From Methanomassiliicoccaceae archaeon UBA537 (GTDB lineage Archaea > Thermoplasmatota > Thermoplasmata > Methanomassiliicoccales > Methanomethylophilaceae): a stretch of 26,746 nucleotides of DNA. The notes beneath the pieces were generated by a model. That model was not told where the DNA came from. It saw only the letters and a list, made by a program, of their open reading frames with translations, and did not search any database. Below are positions 1-7,906 of the stretch, one piece after another (positions within the stretch are counted from its first letter, which is position 1; every line of letters starts with the position of its first letter). The stretch spans positions 9,950 through 36,695 of the forward strand of contig DATC01000091.1 of the NCBI GenBank assembly GCA_002504495.1. Direction: 5' to 3'. Both the position numbers and the translations under genes were made by a program.

Positions 1-2
1 TC

Positions 3-3000
3 GCGGTGCTTCTGATAGCCGCCATGCTATCATTCTTTTGCATTGCTGTCGCGGACGGGGATTCTTCCGCGACCGCCGAAACCTTTTCATCCGATATCGG
101 AGGATCGGTGTCCCTGGATTCCGTATTCTACGATCCCGGAACAGGCATGGTCACCGTTTCAGGCAGTTCGGATGCTCCGCTGGTGAACATCTATGTCGCT
201 ACCGGCGATGAATCACAGATAATAGATGCAGTGGAGGTGGTCGAAGGCCGTTTCGTCGATACTTTTTACATAGGACATCTTGAGAACGGTACGTATCGGG
301 CAGTGGTCAGCAACGGTTCCGCAATGGTATCGGAATCGTTCGAGGTCTCCAACGCCCTTTATTTGACCATGGCGCGTTATGACAGTGCCACCAAGCGCAT
401 AGTCTATTCTGGTGAGACGATTTACGATATGGTGAACGTCGTTCTGATGGGCGATTCAGGGGCTGTATCTTCTGTAGATGCATGCATCCCTGTCGGTGGC
501 AGATTCTCGGGAGCCATGATCATCGGGGATCTTCCGGATGGCGAATACAGACTGTTCGCAAGCGCCGGCGATTCCGTGGTCTGGAGGGTGCTGACTGCCG
601 GATCATCGGATCTTCCTGCGGGCACGACTCTTAGTGATGACGGCAAGACATTGTTGAGGTTCACTGGAAAGGTGGATGTATATCGCCTTCCTTCCTCAGT
701 GGAAACGGTGGAAGGCGGTGCCTTTAGTGGTAGCAGCATCCGTGAATTCATTTTGGATCGCGAAGTTTCATGGAACCTTTCATACGAGAAGGTAGGTTGG
801 ACCGATACTGCTGTTTTTCCTCTGGAGAAGGTATCAGATCTGGAGTCCGTTCTTATCGAAGACAGCATCTCGACAGTGCCGGATTATCTATTTGCCAAAT
901 CGTCTCTATCTTCCGTCACTATCTCTTCCTCTGTGGAGACCATAGGTAAGAAGGCGTTTTATCATTGCGATAATCTCAAGAATCTCGAGTTTCCGGAGAA
1001 CAGCCGCCTGTCCGAGATAGGTGCTTATGCGTTCAGTTCCTGCAGCAATCTCGAGACCGTGGTCTTCGGGTCGTCAGCAGAGAGAGTCAGCTGTATCATC
1101 GGTGAATGCGCCTTCATCGCGGACAACGATCTGAAGAAAGTAACCACAGGTAGTTTTGTCATCAGTGAGATCGGTTACTACGCTTTCGCAAAGCGTAATA
1201 ATGGTGGGATTAGCACCACCGACCCTCAATCTATAGGAATTTGTTTCAACTCGGATAACGGAATAACTATACCGTCTTCTGTCCAAATAATCAGCGAGGG
1301 GGCGTTCACTCATGTGAGTTCTTTGGCGGGTGGTGGAGAGCCGATAAAAAATACGTTTTCCGGTATGCATCCGTCGGTCAATCGTTTAAAAACCCTGCAG
1401 TACGAAGACGGGATGCGCATCGTGTTCGAGAAAGGCAGCAGGCTGGAATCCATCGGAGAAAGAGCATTCGCCTATTTCGATAGGGCAGCCATCATCGACA
1501 TGAGTGGATGCGATTCGTTGCATTCCATAGGTGCCGGTGCATTCATTGGATCCTTGGATTCGGAAACAGAGGTGTTGTGGTCGCATTTCATCGAGACGAT
1601 CGGTGGAAGCGCGTTCGATTCGAGAATCCGTATCACCGGAGGTAGCACCATTCTGCCTGCTAGCGTCGTGACAGTCGGCGATTGCGGCCTTAGCTACGTA
1701 GCCGAAGTCTCCTTTGAAGAGGGATCCAAGCTCCAATCGATCCGCCACAGCTCCCTGGGAGCTATTAAATTCGATCTGACCAATTGTCTCGACCTCGTCT
1801 ATGAGGGTACTCAAGATAGGGTGAAGCTGCCTGTCGGCGTATTCGAAGGGAGGACTGGATATGGCAGTCTTCTCGATCCTTCGACTCCTGTGGCGAAGGT
1901 CGTCGACGGGGTGCTCGTGATAGAGAAGGACACCGTGGCTTACGTGATAAACATGATGGGAACGGATGACTTGAAAGGCATCCGTTGCGACCCGGACAAT
2001 CCGTATTTCAGGGTAGAGGGCGGAGTGCTCGTGTTCTCTCCGGGAGATGGCAGGAGCGAGAAGATCGTGAAGGTCGTCGATTCCTCGCCCACCATCGATC
2101 TGAGTGACGATCTGTTCAAGAATCGCATCATCATTCCCGGAGCGTTGAACGATTCCGTGGAGGGATTGGTCCTTCGCGCGGACCAGTCCATCGGCAGGGA
2201 TGCGCTGGCTTCGCTGGGGATGCTGAGATCCGTGACCGTCTCTTCCGTAGTGGATGATCCGGAGTACTTCGCAGCGTTCTCCCGTATGGCGGACGGCATG
2301 GAGTTCAATGTAATGCATGGGACTTCGGATGCGTGTCTTCGTCAACTGGTAGCCTGCGGGTCTGTTTACATCGGATATACCGTGGGTGGATCCACGGTGT
2401 TCGTTCCGTACGAATACGAAGGTTCGGCCCTCGGATACGAGTTCGATCAATCGGCAGGAACGGTGGCGATCAGCGGAACATCCACGAAGGACGTGTCCAT
2501 GATCGGCATCGGTTGCACGATCGAACGCACCGATGTAGGATTCAGAATCGTCTCATCTTCGAGCACTTCCAAGATCGTCATGGTTCCGTTGGACCGTTCC
2601 ATCTACGGATACGTCACGATCGTCCTGGACGGCAACGGGGGCGTTGCCGAAGACGGTAGCACCATCGAAATCAGAATAGCATCCGGGTTGTCGCTGGAGT
2701 CCATAGATCTGCCGAGCTTCGTCCGTGCGGGATACGATTTCGCAGGATGGATGCTCGATGGTAATCACTACGATCCGTCCCAGCCCGTGAGTGGAAACAT
2801 AACTTTGTCTGCGAGTTGGACGAAAAGGCCGTTCACTGTGAAGGTAGACGATACCGCTGCTGTGATTGAATTCTCCGGTTCCAGTGATTCGAGGACGTTC
2901 ACGATGACTTCCGTGAATCCGGGATACGAGGTGTTCAACTGGACCGTCAACGGTGTGGAGCATGGCAGCGTGTCGAAACCTTTGACGATTGCAATCGATA

Positions 3001-5180
3001 CCGATGTGGTCGTCGGCGTGACGTACCGGTTCCACTCCTCCAGCTCCGGTCTGGATCCCGTCAGCAACAGGCATCTTCCGTCGCCGGACGACATCCTCGA
3101 CTTGGTGAAGGTCTATGAGATCGGGGGATATCTGAACACGTCCGGCGAGGTATGGAGAGGACACGATTCGGTTCCTCTCATCGTCGACGGCAAGGTGTTC
3201 TTCCGTTGCGGACCCAATCTCTACAGAGCCGAATCGGACACCGGCTTCATCGACAGGAGCGTCCCGTCTGCAGAGGCGGGAGATGCGAAACTGTACTACC
3301 ACCATATAGGGTACGGAGACGGAGTGATCCTGGACTACATGACCAACAAGGCCTACGATCTGGATCTGAATCTCCTCTATACTCTGCCCAGCACCTTGAC
3401 CTTATCCGGGGCCGAGTACCATGACGGCTACTTCTACACCTCCGGAGAATCGATCTACAGGTTCACGCCTCGTCCCGAGGGTAGTGCGACCGTCCCGAAA
3501 GTCGAGTATCTCGGCAGCATTTCGGGCGTCTACTCGACCTATGGATTCACGAGCAGCATCTTCGTCGGAGATGTCATCTACCGCATAGTGGTGGAGAATC
3601 AGAAGCGCGGAATCGCCGCGTTCAACACCGCAACCAAAGATACTGGACTTGTATGGCTCGATTGCCTCCAGTCCATGTACATGGACGACGGTTGGATGAG
3701 CTATCACGAGGGGAAGCTCTATGTCACGGCGTATTCCCAAGGTCTCTTCGGGGCCGTGGCCTGCGACAACAACGCCCGGATGGCGTACATGAAGGTCGAT
3801 GGAACGAACCTCGGCGATGTTAGGTACTACGAGTTCCAAGGCAAGGGATTCGCGTCCCAGTTCGTCGTTGCGAACGGCACGGGCTATGTGAACTGCAACG
3901 GTATCCTCTACGCGTTCGATATGACGAAGGATATCGAAAGCCAGACTCCCAGGACCGTAAGGTCGGCCTTCGGTCACGGTTCCATGTCCGTCGATATCAC
4001 CCATGTCGACGAGGGCGGCTCTCCGGTGTACATCTACATGATCCCCTACGTCTCATCTTCATCAGGCACCACGTTCTGCATGATAGAGGATATCGAGGTT
4101 GATGGCAAGAGGGTCATGACGAGATACACCACACCCAGTCTGCCTCAGAACTACAACTCTCAGACGATCCGTCCGGATGAGGACGGAAGGATGGTATGGT
4201 ACAACGATTCGGGACATATATTCGCATACACCACGCCGGAGAAGAATCCCTACTTCTTCTTCATAGACGATGGTTCCAAGGCGATGTGGTACGAGTCCTA
4301 TGGACGCGATCCAGCCGAGGCCCTTGCGGCTCTGGGCGAGAGCGTTGTGACTCTGGGACCAGGTTCCACCATAGGGTCGTTGAGCGGAATCGTGACCGAT
4401 TCTCCCGGCATATGGGTGCTGAGGAACACCGCGGACACGGGAAAGATCACCGACCTGCGGAAGTACGCCTGGGTGTCCATTCCGAGTCTGGCGGATGCGT
4501 CCGACGCCACCTCGCACTATTTCCTGATAAGGGCGGAGGGCAAAGCCGGCTCCATAGTCGACGGCACGCAGTTCCAATACCTCGATTCGAACGGCTGGAC
4601 CAAGACCTATTCGTTCGTGAAGAACATCGGTGACGACCGCGCCTATCTGGGGATCAGGATGGTTCCTGCAGACAAGACGGCTACCGTATCCTTCTATGAT
4701 GACGATGGCGATTTGATCGATAAGATCGTCGGAACCGTCGGAGGAAGGCTCGGCGATGCCGTGCCCGCCGTATCTGTGGACGGAAAGATCCCCTTATGGA
4801 TGAAGGACGGAAAACCCGTGAACGATATCCGCGAGGAGAAGTTCGCAGCCGGTTCGTCGTATCGTCTTACATGGAAGGATGCGCCCGGTGAATACACCGT
4901 AACAGGTTCCATGGAAATGAAGGATGGAAAAACCTCCGTCACATACGATATCAGCGGAAATGATCCAGCCGGATCCATGATCCTGATGATCCATGTGCTA
5001 TGCAAGGACGGAAAGACTCTCACCATGGAAATCGCCATAGATAGCAAGAGCATGAGCGGAACCGTTTCTCTCGATACCATCGATGCGGCAGGCTGCCTGA
5101 TCAAGGTCTGTCTTCCCGGACAGTCCGATGATGTCCAGAGCAGCTACGGCTATGCATTGATAGCGGAGGCGGGAGCATGA
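3..5180 (+). CDS. Giant secreted BspA-like LRR / InlB-repeat / propeller protein (5' partial)
   Basis: The reading frame is open to the left edge and its first residues are already the hydrophobic core of a signal peptide (LLIAAMLSFFCIAVADG), so the true start lies upstream. Counting from the GTG at 6: two related beta modules near residues 35-200 (YDPGTGMVTVSG, YDSATKRIVYSG), BspA/LRR_5-type repeats about 208-620 (VETIGKKAFYHC, SEIGAYAFSSC), one InlB/Listeria-Bacteroides repeat about 869-941 (RAGYDFAGWMLDG), a propeller-like region about 1035-1412, a divergent DUF4430-like segment about 1414-1515 (DPAEALAALG, SHYFLIR), then beta-rich sequence. There is no C-terminal membrane anchor, so it is secreted or held by another protein. 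Family knowledge suggests adhesion or ligand binding; no enzyme motif is visible. It ends in TGA overlapping the next ATG (ATGA), implying translational coupling. None of about 65 Arg codons is CGA. Confidence 0.9.
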   Translation, partial: AVLLIAAMLSFFCIAVADGDSSATAETFSSDIGGSVSLDSVFYDPGTGMVTVSGSSDAPLVNIYVATGDESQIIDAVEVVEGRFVDTFYIGHLENGTYRAVVSNGSAMVSESFEVSNALYLTMARYDSATKRIVYSGETIYDMVNVVLMGDSGAVSSVDACIPVGGRFSGAMIIGDLPDGEYRLFASAGDSVVWRVLTAGSSDLPAGTTLSDDGKTLLRFTGKVDVYRLPSSVETVEGGAFSGSSIREFILDREVSWNLSYEKVGWTDTAVFPLEKVSDLESVLIEDSISTVPDYLFAKSSLSSVTISSSVETIGKKAFYHCDNLKNLEFPENSRLSEIGAYAFSSCSNLETVVFGSSAERVSCIIGECAFIADNDLKKVTTGSFVISEIGYYAFAKRNNGGISTTDPQSIGICFNSDNGITIPSSVQIISEGAFTHVSSLAGGGEPIKNTFSGMHPSVNRLKTLQYEDGMRIVFEKGSRLESIGERAFAYFDRAAIIDMSGCDSLHSIGAGAFIGSLDSETEVLWSHFIETIGGSAFDSRIRITGGSTILPASVVTVGDCGLSYVAEVSFEEGSKLQSIRHSSLGAIKFDLTNCLDLVYEGTQDRVKLPVGVFEGRTGYGSLLDPSTPVAKVVDGVLVIEKDTVAYVINMMGTDDLKGIRCDPDNPYFRVEGGVLVFSPGDGRSEKIVKVVDSSPTIDLSDDLFKNRIIIPGALNDSVEGLVLRADQSIGRDALASLGMLRSVTVSSVVDDPEYFAAFSRMADGMEFNVMHGTSDACLRQLVACGSVYIGYTVGGSTVFVPYEYEGSALGYEFDQSAGTVAISGTSTKDVSMIGIGCTIERTDVGFRIVSSSSTSKIVMVPLDRSIYGYVTIVLDGNGGVAEDGSTIEIRIASGLSLESIDLPSFVRAGYDFAGWMLDGNHYDPSQPVSGNITLSASWTKRPFTVKVDDTAAVIEFSGSSDSRTFTMTSVNPGYEVFNWTVNGVEHGSVSKPLTIAIDTDVVVGVTYRFHSSSSGLDPVSNRHLPSPDDILDLVKVYEIGGYLNTSGEVWRGHDSVPLIVDGKVFFRCGPNLYRAESDTGFIDRSVPSAEAGDAKLYYHHIGYGDGVILDYMTNKAYDLDLNLLYTLPSTLTLSGAEYHDGYFYTSGESIYRFTPRPEGSATVPKVEYLGSISGVYSTYGFTSSIFVGDVIYRIVVENQKRGIAAFNTATKDTGLVWLDCLQSMYMDDGWMSYHEGKLYVTAYSQGLFGAVACDNNARMAYMKVDGTNLGDVRYYEFQGKGFASQFVVANGTGYVNCNGILYAFDMTKDIESQTPRTVRSAFGHGSMSVDITHVDEGGSPVYIYMIPYVSSSSGTTFCMIEDIEVDGKRVMTRYTTPSLPQNYNSQTIRPDEDGRMVWYNDSGHIFAYTTPEKNPYFFFIDDGSKAMWYESYGRDPAEALAALGESVVTLGPGSTIGSLSGIVTDSPGIWVLRNTADTGKITDLRKYAWVSIPSLADASDATSHYFLIRAEGKAGSIVDGTQFQYLDSNGWTKTYSFVKNIGDDRAYLGIRMVPADKTATVSFYDDDGDLIDKIVGTVGGRLGDAVPAVSVDGKIPLWMKDGKPVNDIREEKFAAGSSYRLTWKDAPGEYTVTGSMEMKDGKTSVTYDISGNDPAGSMILMIHVLCKDGKTLTMEIAIDSKSMSGTVSLDTIDAAGCLIKVCLPGQSDDVQSSYGYALIAEAGA

Positions 5181-7735
5181 GATCCGGATTGATGTTCGCA
5201 GCATCGCTGGTCATACTTCTCATGACCGCCGCCGTTGCATTCTCCGATGTCGTGGAATCTGAAGGAGGCTTCGGGATTACAGAAGCATCCTATGATCCCC
5301 ATACAGGGGAAGTAGTGTTCGACGGTACCGCATCCGGAGTCGATAGCGTCAGCCTCACGCTGACCGACAGCGACTCGAACGTCGTGAAGGAGACGACAGT
5401 CTCCGTCTCGGACGGCAGGTTCTCCGGAACGATGGATGTCGGCGCTTTGCCGATAGGGATGCTGTATCTGACGGCCATAGTCGATGGACCGTATCTCTAC
5501 GATATCGAGCAGATCCCGGTACTGCAGTACGTGGCCGTGCAGGTCGCCGAATACTCGAAGGATACAGGGAAGGTGCGCATAGCAGGTCTGGTTTCCGATG
5601 CGGAAGCAGTGGAATACACCGTATCCGATGGAAGTCAGATGAAGCGCGGATTCCTTCCTGTGGAGAAAGGGCGCTTCGATTCGGAGCTCTCTCTGGATCT
5701 GAAGAACGGTGTCTATTACCTGACGGTGTATCCGACGGGACAGACGGAGCTCAGCGATAAGGTGGAACTGATCATCTCCGACATCGAGATAGTGCCGCAA
5801 TCCGAGGAGATCGGCATCTACGTGGGCGATTCGTACGATCTTCGTTTCGTTCTGAAAGGGTGCGATCATTCGCAGGTCACCGTGGAATCGACATCCACGG
5901 AGCATGTGAGCGTCGGATCCATGGATGCATCCGGAATCGTACGTATCCATGCAGAATCGATAGGGGATGCCAAGGTCATCGTCAGATGCGGAAAACTCGC
6001 CTATGCCGAGGTCACGGTTCATGTTTCGAAGAAGCCCGAGATACAGGTGCTGAATACCTACAATTTCTTCATTCAGATCACGAAGGACTTCGACAAGGCG
6101 GATTGCCACCCGTATACGGAGGCCGACCTGAGAGTGGGGATATCTATCTCTGCCGTGGCGTACGATGCCGCGGAGGCGTTGGAGAAGGCCTGCAGGGAGA
6201 AAGGCATAGATTATTCCGCCTGGTCCGGATCATCCGGTTCGCAGGACATAAGAGGCTGGATCACCTCCATGTTCGGGTTGAAGCAGTACCAGGGCCCGGA
6301 GGACATGAGTCTCTGGACCTATTGGGTCCAATATAAGAAAGTCGACAATCAATGGGTCTATAACCAGATGACCCTGGGGCATTATACCGAAGGAGGCGAC
6401 TTCCAGATCATCTGGAAGACGACGAAGGAGAATGGAACCGATGTTCCTTCCGGCGGAGAGGGCGAGGGCGAGAAGACCGATGTCAAGACCGACGAGAACG
6501 GGAATACGGTTACTACGACGACCAAGACTGAGAAGAGGCCCGACGGAACCGTTGTTTCCAGTAAGACCGAGACCGTCACCGACAAGAACGGTAACCTCCT
6601 CTCGAAGACGGAGATCAAGACGGAGACCAAGATGGAGAAGAAGGAGGACGGCACCGAGGTCGTCGAGAAGACCGGCACCGAGACGGTCACCGACAAGGAC
6701 GGTAACGTTCTCAACAAGACCGAGATCTTCGACACGGAGGAGAAGAGGCCCGACGGCACCGTCGTGAAGACCAACACCGAGAACGTGATCGAGAAGGACT
6801 CCTCCGGGAAGGTCCTGAACGAGACCAGGGAGGAGAAGACCAAGGAGACCGGCGCCGAAGGCACCGTCACCACCGACTCCTTCGAGAAGAAGGAGAACGG
6901 GAAGTCCACGGAGTCCAAGACCGTCGTCTCCAAGGCCGCCGACGGTTCCGCCGAGACCAAGGTCGAGGCGACGATCGTCGACGGCAAGGTTGAGAAGGCC
7001 GAGTCGACCACCGTGATCGCACCCTCCGAAGGAAAGGTCGGAGCCGACGCGGCGAAGGCCGCCGTCGAGCGCTCCGAGGACGCGATCTCCAGGGCGGGGA
7101 TCGATGAGAAGGATGTTGAGAAGACCTTCGAGGTCTCCGGAGCGTCCGTGTCCATCGAGCCCGGAGCTCTCGGAGCCATCGCCGACCACGGCGCGGGACT
7201 CAGGTTCGTCGCATCCGAGAAGGACTCCGTCCATCTGGACGGGGACGCCTGCAGGAGCCTTTCCGGACAGGAGGGCGCTATCGACCTCTCCATGAGCGAA
7301 GGACAGGAGAAGGACCTCCTCGATTCCCAGAAGGGCGCCGTAGGGGACAGGTTCTTCATCGTCCTCGACGCGGTCGTCGGAGACAAGAGGATCCACGACC
7401 TCGGAGGGAAAGCGTCCGTGAGCTTCGGGTACACGCCCGCAGAAGGCGAGAACGTCTCGAAGCTGCGCGTATGGTACGTGGACGACGAGGGCTCCAGGCA
7501 TGTCGTGGAGGGCTCCCTCTACGACCCCGAGAAGGGAGGCTTCACCATGGAGCTCACCCACTTCTCGGTGTACATGGTCGCGGAGGACTCCTCCGCTCCG
7601 TCGCCCGAACCCGAGCCAGAACCGTCCGGAGATGACGAGGGCTCCGGCTTCTCGTCGATCGCCATCGCGGCGATAGCGGTCGTGATCGTCGCCGCCATCG
7701 TGGCCGTCGCGGTCATCCGCATGAGGAAGGCCTGA
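5177..7735 (+). CDS. Surface protein: N-terminal beta modules, Big domain, DUF4430-like domain, charged repeat stalk, C-terminal TM
   Basis: 852 aa. A signal peptide covers residues 1-23. Two modules near 31 and 125 (YDPHTGEVVFDG, YSKDTGKVRIAG) match those at the start of the upstream protein. A Big_2-like Ig domain spans about 200-287 and a DUF4430/transcobalamin-C-like domain about 288-417 (DAAEALEKAC, LWTYWVQY). A Lys/Glu/Thr-rich repeat stalk runs about 424-610 with units like DGTVV and VTDKNGN, followed by a beta-rich domain with LTHFSVYMVAED at its end. A Pro/Glu linker precedes a C-terminal helix at 825-852 finishing in RMRKA, typical of a membrane-anchored exoprotein displayed through the cell wall. 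The start ATG overlaps the upstream stop by four bases. The stop is TGA. The ligand is unknown; the DUF4430 domain ties it to the neighbouring import operon. Confidence 0.9.
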   Translation: MRSGLMFAASLVILLMTAAVAFSDVVESEGGFGITEASYDPHTGEVVFDGTASGVDSVSLTLTDSDSNVVKETTVSVSDGRFSGTMDVGALPIGMLYLTAIVDGPYLYDIEQIPVLQYVAVQVAEYSKDTGKVRIAGLVSDAEAVEYTVSDGSQMKRGFLPVEKGRFDSELSLDLKNGVYYLTVYPTGQTELSDKVELIISDIEIVPQSEEIGIYVGDSYDLRFVLKGCDHSQVTVESTSTEHVSVGSMDASGIVRIHAESIGDAKVIVRCGKLAYAEVTVHVSKKPEIQVLNTYNFFIQITKDFDKADCHPYTEADLRVGISISAVAYDAAEALEKACREKGIDYSAWSGSSGSQDIRGWITSMFGLKQYQGPEDMSLWTYWVQYKKVDNQWVYNQMTLGHYTEGGDFQIIWKTTKENGTDVPSGGEGEGEKTDVKTDENGNTVTTTTKTEKRPDGTVVSSKTETVTDKNGNLLSKTEIKTETKMEKKEDGTEVVEKTGTETVTDKDGNVLNKTEIFDTEEKRPDGTVVKTNTENVIEKDSSGKVLNETREEKTKETGAEGTVTTDSFEKKENGKSTESKTVVSKAADGSAETKVEATIVDGKVEKAESTTVIAPSEGKVGADAAKAAVERSEDAISRAGIDEKDVEKTFEVSGASVSIEPGALGAIADHGAGLRFVASEKDSVHLDGDACRSLSGQEGAIDLSMSEGQEKDLLDSQKGAVGDRFFIVLDAVVGDKRIHDLGGKASVSFGYTPAEGENVSKLRVWYVDDEGSRHVVEGSLYDPEKGGFTMELTHFSVYMVAEDSSAPSPEPEPEPSGDDEGSGFSSIAIAAIAVVIVAAIVAVAVIRMRKA
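6446..7018 (+). repeat. In-frame degenerate repeats encoding a Lys/Glu/Thr stalk
   Basis: The coding sequence repeats units of roughly 30-40 codons built on KRPDGTVV, KTETVTDKNGN and LSKTEI. Copies are diverged but keep phase. The stretch is almost free of hydrophobic residues and likely forms an extended spacer between the DUF4430 domain and the membrane-proximal domain. Confidence 0.75.
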
Positions 7736-7752
7736 AGGTCTTCCGTCAAACA

Positions 7753-7766
7753 GGGGCCTCGGCCCC
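7753..7766 (+). terminator. Hairpin after the second surface-protein gene
   Basis: GGGGCC-TC-GGCCCC is a perfect 6-bp inverted repeat 18 nt after the TGA at 7735, followed by a pyrimidine-rich stretch but no long T run. It may terminate or stabilise the upstream transcript. The loop is only two bases, so the actual hairpin would open slightly. Confidence 0.4.
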
Positions 7767-7835
7767 GTCTTCCACCTTATGAACCGTTGTCGTCGATCGA
7801 GTTGGATGAGTCTGCGGTAAAAAATCGCAAGTGTC

Positions 7836-7845
7836 CATAAATAAA
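7836..7845 (+). promoter_or_regulatory. Putative TATA box for the import operon
   Basis: The 171-bp gap 7736-7906 is locally AT-rich around CATAAATAAA, preceded by a run of A. This is the best archaeal TATA-like element before the ATG at 7907 and would give a leader of about 35-40 nt. A second candidate is CTTATA at 7859-7864. GGAG at 7893-7896 could serve as a ribosome-binding site. Confidence 0.45.
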
Positions 7846-7906
7846 GCGCATCGACCTATCTTATACGGAAGGGCCGGGCCCGCCGGTCCGATGGAGCGCA
7901 GATACT

